From contig JABXGU010000573.1 in NCBI GenBank assembly GCA_016550415.1, forward strand, positions 1-10,283: a stretch of DNA of 10,283 nt, in the 5' to 3' direction. Positions 1 through 7,323 of this stretch are shown here, one piece after another. Source of the DNA: an archaeon. Its GTDB lineage: Archaea; Asgardarchaeota; Hermodarchaeia; Hermodarchaeales; Hermodarchaeaceae. The notes beneath the pieces were generated by a model. That model saw only the letters and a list, made by a program, of their open reading frames with translations, was not told where the DNA came from and did not search any database. The position numbers were made by a program, and so were the translations under genes. The first letter of the stretch is position 1; every line of letters begins with the position of its first letter.

Positions 1-33
1 AGAAACTTCATATCCAAGGATTGATGGTCTAAT

Positions 34-1950
34 ATGTCCTCTTCGTTGTCATCCTTCAAATTAGGAACATTTCTTCTTCTTTTCATGCTAGCTTTTTCAT
101 TTGCTATGCAGCCAAATTTGGTACTAGCCATAGATGATGCACAAGAACAGGATAATTTGTCCTCAACAAATATTGAACTCGCACCACCTGGAATCCAAGC
201 AAAGATAAGCTGGCCTCTAATCGGTCGACCTGCAATTATGCTAAATGGATCCACTTTTGAAGCCCGCATAAAAGGACCTAATAACATCTCTCTTACAGAT
301 TGGAACTTTACTCTCTATAGAGAGTATCGCAATCACAGCTTGACCTATGATACACCGTTATATAATATTACAACAGGCGAGTGGCTCATCAACCTAACCA
401 TTCCCGTTTCAGCAGAATATGACCTCTATGATTTACAAGTTGGTTTAACTGATGGTGTAAACAACCTAGAGCTAACTGAATGGAACTCAGTACAGGTCAG
501 ATATGAATATCCTACTAATCTTACAATCTTTCATGTCACGGACACACACCAAGTTGATAGCTGGAGCGGTATGAGCGAAATAACACTATCTACGATATAC
601 CAGGCTTCAATGGCAGCGGCAGACTTAATAATCTACACTGGCGACCTAACCCAAGATGGCACAATAGCTTCATTCAACTTCTTCAAGAATATGCTCAGAC
701 AGAGCCGAGTTCCAACATTTATTTGCCCAGGAAACCATGATAAGGGTGACCTAGGCGATTACAGCGTCTATCGTTCCGTTTTCGGACCTGATTATTATGC
801 TGCTAATTTTGGACCAGACATACTCATTGTGCTGGCTAACTCCGGAGCCTCAGGAATTCTTAACATGACCCAGATAGGATGGATTGAACGTGACATGGCT
901 GCCAGCACCGCACAACTGAAAATAATGGGATTTCACCATCCACTCTATTACGTTCGTGAACCCGGTTATGATCCATATAATTTCTTTTTGGATGATGCTG
1001 AAGCAACTGAGTTAATTCGCATCTGTGACACATACGATGTAGACATTGTGCTAACCGGGCATCTGCATAATGATAGGGTGGACCGAGTCAACGATACTTT
1101 ATGGATTTTAACCACTTCATGTGGTGGTGGTCCATGGACTGCCCCTACTGATCCTGGTTTTCATAAAGATGGATATCGTATGATCGAAATAGAAAATTAC
1201 ATTCCTGTGAGTTGGAATTACACTCCATCTTTAGAATGGTCATGGCCATGGGATGAAATTCAGATTTCAAGAACTCCAAGGTACTTGCACGACCTTGATG
1301 TGGGTGGTTATGCTACCATTACTAATCAACGCTCAGAACCTATTATCCAAATCGTAGATTTCATTGTTTGTACTCCAGGCGCTGGAATCACTCTTCACAC
1401 AAGGGATCTTGTCTCTGGATTCACAGAACCAGTAATAGAGACGGTGAACGGAACTTATGCATGTTTAGTTCGTTTCAATGTGAGTCTAGATGCTGGTGCA
1501 TCTACTACACTTCTCATCTACCCAAGTAATGCTCATGCACCAATATTTTATGGTGCTGAGTACCCTGCGTCTGTTAGACCGGGAATCATCTATTACCTTT
1601 ATGTCAACTGGACGAATCCAGATAGCGGCGTACTTTCCGTTGGTATCAACATGTCTCTCAATGATGAACCCTTTACAAGTCATGGTATGACAAAGCAAAG
1701 TGATGGACGGTACCGTTATACACTTTTCCTAACTGAACATGCATCTATACGTTGGAGAACAGTCGCAGCTGACTATTCAGTTAGAACACATAAGAGTGAT
1801 ATGTTTTATATTGAAGATGAATTAGCAACCGGAACCCTGCCAACAATTGATCCGGTGTTAATACTAGCAGGGACAGGTGTTGCCGTTATTGTTATCGTTG
1901 TTGTCGTCATATTCTGGTTCCGTCGCCGATCTTCCATGAAATCTCCCTAG
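34..1950 (+). CDS. Secreted, membrane-anchored calcineurin-like metallophosphoesterase
   Basis: This 638-residue protein carries the full two-metal calcineurin-like phosphoesterase motif series: D170-T-H172, G203-D204, G233-N-H-D236, H301-H302 and G342-H-L-H345. It should hydrolyse a phosphate mono- or diester; the substrate is not visible. A hydrophobic signal peptide spans about residues 10-32 (likely cleavage after LVLA), so the enzyme acts outside the cell. Residues 33-160 look like a beta-sandwich domain, the catalytic domain covers about 163-400, and a beta-rich region follows. A transmembrane helix at about 608-629 and the tail FRRRSSMKSP anchor it in the membrane. About fifteen N-x-S/T sequons fit a glycosylated archaeal surface protein. 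The start is well bounded: an in-frame TGA at 22-24 precedes ATG 34, with AAGGA at 16-20 as a possible weak ribosome site. The next gene on the same strand begins 226 bases downstream. The family is certain; the substrate is unknown. Confidence 0.93.
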   Translation: MSSSLSSFKLGTFLLLFMLAFSFAMQPNLVLAIDDAQEQDNLSSTNIELAPPGIQAKISWPLIGRPAIMLNGSTFEARIKGPNNISLTDWNFTLYREYRNHSLTYDTPLYNITTGEWLINLTIPVSAEYDLYDLQVGLTDGVNNLELTEWNSVQVRYEYPTNLTIFHVTDTHQVDSWSGMSEITLSTIYQASMAAADLIIYTGDLTQDGTIASFNFFKNMLRQSRVPTFICPGNHDKGDLGDYSVYRSVFGPDYYAANFGPDILIVLANSGASGILNMTQIGWIERDMAASTAQLKIMGFHHPLYYVREPGYDPYNFFLDDAEATELIRICDTYDVDIVLTGHLHNDRVDRVNDTLWILTTSCGGGPWTAPTDPGFHKDGYRMIEIENYIPVSWNYTPSLEWSWPWDEIQISRTPRYLHDLDVGGYATITNQRSEPIIQIVDFIVCTPGAGITLHTRDLVSGFTEPVIETVNGTYACLVRFNVSLDAGASTTLLIYPSNAHAPIFYGAEYPASVRPGIIYYLYVNWTNPDSGVLSVGINMSLNDEPFTSHGMTKQSDGRYRYTLFLTEHASIRWRTVAADYSVRTHKSDMFYIEDELATGTLPTIDPVLILAGTGVAVIVIVVVVIFWFRRRSSMKSP

Positions 1951-2013
1951 ACTCAACTACTAACCATCCCAGAATGATGAATGTGTCAAATCTATTTGGT
2001 AAACTAATTACTG

Positions 2014-2027
2014 TAAATATAATATAA
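2014..2027 (+). promoter_or_regulatory. Candidate archaeal TATA box for the ABC importer genes
   Basis: The stretch TAAATATAATATAA is the most TATA-like sequence in the 226-base gap between the phosphoesterase and the binding-protein gene. If used, transcription would begin about 25 bases downstream, near 2045-2055. This would leave a 5' leader of roughly 120-130 bases that contains the self-complementary element at 2113-2175. The call rests on base composition and position only; no clear BRE is claimed. Confidence 0.4.
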
Positions 2028-2112
2028 CCAGTTATCCATTCAAATAATCTTGATTCTTCGAGTACTAGTTATTGACTACGTAACCAGAAAGGCTAAAAGG
2101 TAGTTCAACCTT

Positions 2113-2175
2113 CGAGTTGGATAACGCGATGCTGCAAAATCGCTTAGAATTCAGCATCACGGATTAACTCGCGAG
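2113..2175 (+). promoter_or_regulatory. Nested inverted repeats directly upstream of the binding-protein start
   Basis: An outer stem CGAGTT (2113-2118) pairs with AACTCG (2166-2171). It encloses an inner 7-bp stem, GATGCTG (2128-2134) with CAGCATC (2152-2158). A competing short hairpin, GCGAT (2126-2130) with ATCGC (2139-2143), uses some of the same bases. A second competitor, CAAC (2106-2109) with GTTG (2116-2119), would break the outer stem. The perfect palindrome CTCGCGAG (2168-2175) ends one base before the GTG at 2177. The element could be an RNA structure gating translation start or a DNA operator. I recognise no known riboswitch class. Confidence 0.45.
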
Positions 2176-2176
2176 T

Positions 2177-3562
2177 GTGTTTAAAGAAATGAGTAAGACA
2201 AAGTGGTATGCCCTTGGATTTATCGTCATTATCAGTGTTTCAGCATTTTCAATTTGGTGGTTCTTCATACCGAAAACATTTACAGTTCCTGGTGAACTCA
2301 GAATCATCACCAGACATGATCCTACATTACAATTACAAATTGAACAAACATTTCTTGCCTCAGATTATGCCAAGAACAATAGTATTACCAGCATAGCATG
2401 GACCCAACCGAATGTTTTGTTTTGGCCTTCGGTGATCCCGACATATAAGCCTGATATTGCCTTTGGTGGAGGTCCAACACTGTTCAATACACTTTACGCT
2501 CAAGGACTCATAGAAACGCTGACAAGTCAAAGAATGCTTGATGCAATTGCACGTATTAATGACACAATTGCAGGAGTCGAAACAAAAGGAAAGAATGGTG
2601 TAGGGGATTATATCTGGGTGGGATCCGCCATCAGCACCTTCGGTATAACAATTAACAGAGCTTGGCTCGACAACAAGGGATTAGATTACCCCACTCATTG
2701 GGAAAACCTAACAACTGCGGAGTATGGTCAGTTTCTTCCAATACCAACAATTGCAATGGGTAACTCGCCAGGTACAACAAGCAACACTCGTATCTATGAA
2801 ATAATTATGCAGAGATTCGGGTGGGTAGGGGGCTGGGAGACCCTTACTCGAATGGCTGGCAACTCACGGATTGAACTCGGATCAACGGAAACGCAGTCAC
2901 AGGTAGAAAACGGAGTTACAGGTGTTGCTATGTCTATCGATTTCTATGGATTTTCAACTGCAATTCGTAATCCAGACTGTGAATACCGAATTCCTGTGAA
3001 TGGTTCCATAATCAATCCTGATCCAATCGCAATCTGCACAACAACAACCAACAAAGAAGCTGCTGAGGCCTTTGTTGACTTTATCCTAACTCCTGAAGGA
3101 CAGAGTCTATGGTTAGATGAAACTGTCAACAGACTGCCAATTATGGAGGAAGCCTTTCACACACCCCTCGGTGAAACACGTGACGACCTCTATCTCTCTT
3201 ATAATAACTCGATAAATAACATTGGTATCGAGTTTTCTGACGCTGTAGCAGAATCATATGAGTATTCGTTGATGTACTATTTTGAGGCAGTCCTTACAAA
3301 TGCCCATAGTGATCTAATCAGCTGTTGGACTAAACTGACTAATGCATATCTAACTGCTTCAATCACCAAAGGGCAGTTCGAGACATTTGCTGCTCAAATG
3401 TCTGCCCCCGTCAAATGGGACTCAGAGGAGTTCACCGAAGCATATGCCATATCTATTAACTCTCAAATGGCTTCCAGTGCTTCGTTCCGCGCACTAATGC
3501 AAACCTATTGGAATGACGCAGCTATTCAACAGTACAAGGATGTCGAAGCTGCAATACCTTAA
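2177..3562 (+). CDS. ABC importer substrate-binding protein, ferric/thiamine/polyamine-like class, substrate unknown
   Basis: This 461-residue extracytoplasmic solute-binding protein captures a ligand outside the cell and delivers it to the permease encoded next. One hydrophobic segment (residues 10-31, rich in Ile, Val, Trp and Phe) is probably an uncleaved anchor, and no lipobox cysteine is present. The mature part reads like the type-2 periplasmic-binding fold: PDIAFGGGP (92-100), the segment 197-222 (NSPGTTSNTR then FGWVGGWETL) that resembles the SGT...GW motif of the family, and EAAEAFVDFILTPEGQ (294-309) near the end of the second lobe. The adjacent tyrosine pair that holds iron in FbpA-type proteins is not seen; the nearest candidate is DFYGFS (255-260). 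About 110 residues follow the usual end of the fold and are largely helical. GTG 2177 is the first start after an in-frame TAA (2165-2167); ATG 2189 is a plausible alternative. Neither has a good Shine-Dalgarno sequence. The role is confident; the ligand is not known. Confidence 0.88.
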   Translation: MFKEMSKTKWYALGFIVIISVSAFSIWWFFIPKTFTVPGELRIITRHDPTLQLQIEQTFLASDYAKNNSITSIAWTQPNVLFWPSVIPTYKPDIAFGGGPTLFNTLYAQGLIETLTSQRMLDAIARINDTIAGVETKGKNGVGDYIWVGSAISTFGITINRAWLDNKGLDYPTHWENLTTAEYGQFLPIPTIAMGNSPGTTSNTRIYEIIMQRFGWVGGWETLTRMAGNSRIELGSTETQSQVENGVTGVAMSIDFYGFSTAIRNPDCEYRIPVNGSIINPDPIAICTTTTNKEAAEAFVDFILTPEGQSLWLDETVNRLPIMEEAFHTPLGETRDDLYLSYNNSINNIGIEFSDAVAESYEYSLMYYFEAVLTNAHSDLISCWTKLTNAYLTASITKGQFETFAAQMSAPVKWDSEEFTEAYAISINSQMASSASFRALMQTYWNDAAIQQYKDVEAAIP

Positions 3563-3573
3563 AAGTTGTAGAA

Positions 3574-3625
3574 CAGTGGTTCACACACTAGCGAAAATGT
3601 GTGTACCACTGCCTTCATTTTTTTT
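3574..3625 (+). terminator. Strong hairpin plus T8 between binding protein and permease genes
   Basis: The arms 3574-3587 (CAGTGGTTCACACA) and 3598-3611 (TGTGTGTACCACTG) form 13 of 14 pairs with a single T-T mismatch around a 10-base loop. After a 6-base gap comes a run of eight Ts (3618-3625). It starts 11 bases after the binding-protein stop codon. This is the shape of an intrinsic terminator or a 3'-stabilising hairpin. By position it probably lets the binding protein be made in excess over the permease and ATPase, a common arrangement in ABC operons. Whether it ends transcription fully or partly cannot be seen. Confidence 0.75.
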
Positions 3626-3633
3626 GTGCCCAA

Positions 3634-3658
3634 CTCTAATCGTTTAGAGGACATTTTT
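3634..3658 (+). terminator. Second short hairpin followed by T5
   Basis: CTCTAA (3634-3639) and TTAGAG (3644-3649) make a perfect 6-bp stem with a TCGT loop. Four bases later comes TTTTT (3654-3658). Lying just behind the larger hairpin, it could be a second, weaker stop signal in tandem. It is AT-rich and could be chance. Confidence 0.35.
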
Positions 3659-3737
3659 AAGGAGAAGTGAGCAAAAGCACTCTTAATATTCTATCATATG
3701 ATTATGGAGCATGTAAGCGTCTTGATGGGGTAGCCTA

Positions 3738-5783
3738 ATGAAGGAATCTGAATCACCTTCATCCTCACAGTCAAATACTGATGAAGAGGAACAGCAAAGG
3801 AATACATCCGAAAGAGCACGCGATGAAGCATCTTTGGATCAAGTTCTTGGCATTAGTGCAGCTATGAAGCTTCGCGTTGGTAGGGCAAAGGGCTATATTA
3901 CAGCTCAAGCTAGCCAATTGCGTCGTGAGCTGGATTTATTCACAAGTGTCCAACTAATTGCTGTAATTGTATTATTTTTGATATTTCTCATTTTGCCTAT
4001 TTCTTATGTTATGGTTTCAGCGTTCCAAGTTGACGGAGAATGGTCACTATTCTGGTTGCAATACATATTCTATATCAATAAAAGCTATTTTCCACTTCAT
4101 ATTGTCCAGCAATCTGGTCTATCAATACTTCAACAACACCCCATAGGCATATTTTTTGAAATCAAAGAAAGGCCAATAATTTATAATCCAGCTGGTGTTG
4201 TCTTAGTCATACAAGGTGTAGATATGGGAATTATAATGAATTCCATCTACACTGGATTACTCACCACCGCTTTTTCAACTCTAATTGGAGTTTCTTTAGC
4301 CTTTATCATGGCTAGATTTGATTTCCGTGGAAAGGCAGTTCTCAGAACACTTTTGTTGGTTCCACTCCTTGCTATACCCTTTGTTGGAGCTATTGGCGTA
4401 AAACGATTACTGAGTGTTGATGGCTCACTCAATCTTCTATTTTATGAAACTCTACATATCTGGCCCACACGCCTGGTCTTTGAAGGATTCGGGGCTGTTA
4501 TACTAGTCCAGACATTACATTTCTTCTCACTCACTTATCTCTCAGCTTACTCTGCTTTCCTTAATATTGATCCTACATTAGAGGAATCTGCTGAGAATTT
4601 GGGTGCAAAAGGGTTTACTTTGTTTCGAAAAGTTACGCTGCCCTTGGCACTTCCGGGGATTGAGGCTGGGGCTATTCTAACCTTTATTATGAGTATCGAG
4701 GATTTGGGTACTCTTGTTGTCTTCTCTGGTAGCCCACAAGTTAGGAAAACATTAACTTATGCAATCTTCACTAACATCTTTTCTCCAACTGGAGAAGTTT
4801 ATGGTGTAGCTCTAGCAATGAGTGTCGTGCTTCTCATAATTGCTGCTGTTGGATTCTTCTTCATACGAAAGTATATGTCGCTTCGCCATTATGCGATGCT
4901 AAGCAAGGGTGGGACTTGGAATCCTAGGCTCACCTCTTGTAAATGGTATCACTACATTATCATTTATGGTTTCATAATTGCATTGATGTCTGTAGCGCTT
5001 ATACCTCATATAGGAATATTTCTCTTAGCGTTTGCAGCACCTGGTTCATGGGGACGAACGGTTATTCCCACTCAATTTACTTTTGGGAACTTTGGTATTG
5101 TCTTCGTTGATCCAGACATATTTGGTTCAATAGCCAATAGCTTGATTTATTCTGGAATTGCTGTTTGTATTATTGTCCTTATTGGGACAAGTGCAGCATA
5201 CATAGTTGCTCGTAAAAATATTCCAGGTAGAGATTTGCTCGATTTGATGGTTACCATTCCGATTGCTTTACCTGGAATTGTAATCGCTGTCGGCTATCTC
5301 CTATTCTTCTCGCAATTTCCTATCTTTAATCTATTCCTAAGTCCGGTTATTTCTGGAGCACCGGCTGTTCTTATAACAATGTCTTATGCTGTACGCAAGA
5401 TGCCATTTACGGTTCGTTCTACTTTTGCAGGTCTTCAACAGACACACGTTGAGCTGGAAGAAGCTGCATCAAATTTAGGTGCGAGTCGAACACGAGTATT
5501 TAGATCGATAGTTCTTCCCCTAATTGGAGTGAGCATACTTGCAGGAGCAATGATGTCTTTTGTTTATTGCATGTCTGAAGTTAGCACAAGTTTGGTATTA
5601 GGCGATATAGCTGCATCAAATGGACCTTTAACTTGGAAAATGTATACAATTTATAATGCTCTTGCAATGGGACCATCATTGGCAGCTGTAATGGGAATAT
5701 TCTTGATGATCCTACAGATTACAGTAATGGCAACAACAAACGTAATTCTGAAGAGACAAACGTCAGCACTAGTTGGACTATAA
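3738..5783 (+). CDS. ABC importer permease with two fused membrane domains (FbpB/ThiP-like)
   Basis: This 681-residue membrane protein forms the translocation channel of the importer. It contains two copies of the binding-protein-dependent permease domain in one chain, as in FbpB- and ThiP-type proteins. Each half has the cytoplasmic EAA loop that docks on the ATPase: residues 282-308 (EESAENLGA, then TLPLALPGI) and 574-597 (EEAASNLGA, then IVLPL). About twelve hydrophobic segments can be traced, six per half, with the second half starting near residue 400. Residues 1-70 are an added hydrophilic N-terminal tail, first rich in Ser/Glu/Gln with an EEEQQ run and then basic and probably helical. 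A soluble stretch of about 70 residues lies between helices 1 and 2. ATG 3738 is preceded by GGGG at 3727-3730 and an in-frame TGA at 3723-3725, so the start is secure. The ATPase gene follows within a few dozen bases. Function as an importer permease is certain; the substrate is open. Confidence 0.93.
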   Translation: MKESESPSSSQSNTDEEEQQRNTSERARDEASLDQVLGISAAMKLRVGRAKGYITAQASQLRRELDLFTSVQLIAVIVLFLIFLILPISYVMVSAFQVDGEWSLFWLQYIFYINKSYFPLHIVQQSGLSILQQHPIGIFFEIKERPIIYNPAGVVLVIQGVDMGIIMNSIYTGLLTTAFSTLIGVSLAFIMARFDFRGKAVLRTLLLVPLLAIPFVGAIGVKRLLSVDGSLNLLFYETLHIWPTRLVFEGFGAVILVQTLHFFSLTYLSAYSAFLNIDPTLEESAENLGAKGFTLFRKVTLPLALPGIEAGAILTFIMSIEDLGTLVVFSGSPQVRKTLTYAIFTNIFSPTGEVYGVALAMSVVLLIIAAVGFFFIRKYMSLRHYAMLSKGGTWNPRLTSCKWYHYIIIYGFIIALMSVALIPHIGIFLLAFAAPGSWGRTVIPTQFTFGNFGIVFVDPDIFGSIANSLIYSGIAVCIIVLIGTSAAYIVARKNIPGRDLLDLMVTIPIALPGIVIAVGYLLFFSQFPIFNLFLSPVISGAPAVLITMSYAVRKMPFTVRSTFAGLQQTHVELEEAASNLGASRTRVFRSIVLPLIGVSILAGAMMSFVYCMSEVSTSLVLGDIAASNGPLTWKMYTIYNALAMGPSLAAVMGIFLMILQITVMATTNVILKRQTSALVGL

Positions 5784-5838
5784 GAGTTGATGAATCAAGT
5801 AGGTGATAAATAGAAAACAAAAAGAGGGTTTGACTTTG

Positions 5839-6966
5839 GTGAATATTACATTAAAAGACATTGTTAAGACCTTTGGTGAAGTTGTAGCAGTTGATGACGT
5901 CAGTATTGAAATTGATGATGGAGAGCTTTTCACGCTTCTAGGTCCATCAGGTTGTGGAAAAACCACATTACTTCGAGTCATTGCTGGTTTCTATTTTCCA
6001 GATGAAGGTCAGGTTTTCTTTGGAGATAATGATGTTACTGGATTGCCACCACATAAACGTGATACGGGGATGGTTTTCCAAAATTATGCAATATGGCCCC
6101 ACATGAAGGTCTTTGACAATGTAGCATTCGGTTTAAAAATACGTAAAATACCATCAGCAGAGATTCAAAAGCGGGTTGAAGCTATTCTTGAAGCAGTTAG
6201 ACTAGGTGGATTCGGAGATCGTACCCCATTCCAACTGAGTGGTGGTCAGCAGCAACGAGTTGCTCTGGCTCGAGCATTGGTAATTAATCCCAGCGTACTT
6301 TTACTTGATGAGCCTCTTAGTAACTTGGACGCTAAATTAAGGATTGAAATGCGGCATGAACTAATTCGTATTCAGAAAGAATTTGGGATTACGACAATAT
6401 ATGTGACACACGATCAAGAAGAAGCACTTAGCATCTCAGAACGTGTTGCAGTGATTAACTTCGGGCAAATTATGCAAATAGACAATCCTCGGGATATCTA
6501 TATGGAACCTCACAACCTCTTCGTTGCTGACTTCATCGGCTCGTGCACTTTCTTACCAGCCACCATAGTATCAGCCAATGGCGGACCAATTAAAATACAA
6601 ACACCGTGGGGACTGAAGCTCGATGGTCGTTGTCCAAAAAGCAAAATAAGCTTCAGAAAAGGTGATGAAGTGTTCATTGCTATTCGCCCCGAAGACTTCA
6701 AGGTATCTAAACCGGATGAATCCTACAACGAAGTACCCAGTAAAATTACCAGTGTCGTTTTTACGGGTCGTTATAATCAGATTCTTGCTGATATTGGTGG
6801 GACCCAGAGGGCTCAAGCTGAATTAGATGCTGAAGCGCATATTAAACGTGGGGATACCCTCACTCTCTATGTACTACAAAAGGACACTATAGTTCTTCCT
6901 GCAAAGAGTGACCCCTTTGCTGATCGAATTAGGAAACTTGTGACTGGAATGGCAGAAGCTGACTAG
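5839..6966 (+). CDS. ABC importer ATP-binding protein (FbpC/PotA-like)
   Basis: This is the cytoplasmic ATPase that powers the importer encoded just upstream. Counting from GTG 5839 (375 residues), it has all the nucleotide-binding motifs: Walker A G35-PSGCGK-T42, Q-loop Q81 (followed by NYAIWPHM), signature LSGGQQQR (133-140), Walker B LLLDEP (154-159), D-loop SNLDA (161-165) and switch histidine H191 in VTHDQEEA. Residues from about 240 form the C-terminal TOBE-type regulatory domain, with IAIRPEDF as its clearest strand. The frame opens earlier at GTG 5803, right after an in-frame TAG at 5800-5802. I prefer 5839 because GAGGGT (5824-5829) sits 9 bases ahead of it and the protein then begins MNITLKDI, the usual family N-terminus; 5803 would add 12 residues. 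No key residue is missing. MalK-, PotA- and FbpC-type ATPases are too alike for this gene alone to name the substrate. Confidence 0.93.
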   Translation: MNITLKDIVKTFGEVVAVDDVSIEIDDGELFTLLGPSGCGKTTLLRVIAGFYFPDEGQVFFGDNDVTGLPPHKRDTGMVFQNYAIWPHMKVFDNVAFGLKIRKIPSAEIQKRVEAILEAVRLGGFGDRTPFQLSGGQQQRVALARALVINPSVLLLDEPLSNLDAKLRIEMRHELIRIQKEFGITTIYVTHDQEEALSISERVAVINFGQIMQIDNPRDIYMEPHNLFVADFIGSCTFLPATIVSANGGPIKIQTPWGLKLDGRCPKSKISFRKGDEVFIAIRPEDFKVSKPDESYNEVPSKITSVVFTGRYNQILADIGGTQRAQAELDAEAHIKRGDTLTLYVLQKDTIVLPAKSDPFADRIRKLVTGMAEAD

Positions 6967-7323
6967 GACCACGGTGAGTGCTTTAACGGATTTTCATAGT
7001 AGGACATCATCAAAGCAAGTGGCAGGCAACAAAAAAGTGTAGAACCTTCGCATGCACTTGTCATTAGCCTAAAACTTCTCTCAATTGATGAACAACTTGG
7101 CAATCTGAAAAAGTGGCTAGTTCCATTTTCACTGGCTGCTATCACGATGTTCTCGCTGATACCAGCGGAACCATGCATATCGCAGCAAAAGTTGAACCTA
7201 AAGAGTATTAGAGATACTTGTATGCAAGAAATATACGTTTCAACCACAAATTAATGGAATTTTTTTGCAGCAACATACTGGACTTTTTATTCCTAACTGG
7301 AAATGAGGAACAGGTGACTAGCT
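6967..7323 (+). other. 357-base gap without a convincing gene; possible relic frame and T-rich 3' end
   Basis: No gene with a start codon and ribosome site is visible here. On the plus strand the frame 7003-7254 stays open for 83 codons after a TAG but has no ATG, GTG or TTG in its first 48 codons, so it may be the remains of a lost gene. A frame on the minus strand (6963-7247) is also open, with a composition that looks like an antisense shadow. A small hairpin, CGCTG (7154-7158) with CAGCG (7163-7167), lies inside. T runs at 7260-7266 and 7284-7288 could end transcripts from the importer operon. The last bases hold AGGTGA (7312-7317), the ribosome site of the next gene. Confidence 0.5.

Noticed and set aside
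1..33. Possible end of an upstream gene at the left edge
   Set aside because: Frame 1 reaches a TGA at 22-24, but seven codons are too few to tell a gene end from chance.
1486..1698. Overlapping open frames on both strands within the phosphoesterase C-terminal region
   Set aside because: The phosphoesterase frame is continuous through here to its membrane anchor; the other frames have no features of their own.
2041..2176. Known riboswitch (for example TPP) in the leader of the importer
   Set aside because: The conserved TPP core sequences are not present; only unassigned stems are seen.
2177..3562. Naming the binding protein as a ferric iron-binding protein (FbpA/AfuA)
   Set aside because: The overall class fits, but the adjacent tyrosine pair typical of iron binding is not seen, so the substrate is left open.
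6510..6816. Minus-strand frames antisense to the ATPase C-terminal domain
   Set aside because: The ATPase frame is intact with the expected TOBE-type strands; the antisense translations are low-information.
6963..7247. Open frame of 94 codons on the minus strand after the ATPase gene
   Set aside because: Its Ser/Cys/Phe-rich translation has no recognisable domain, its ATG has no convincing ribosome site, and it overlaps the equally open plus-strand frame. It looks like an antisense shadow.
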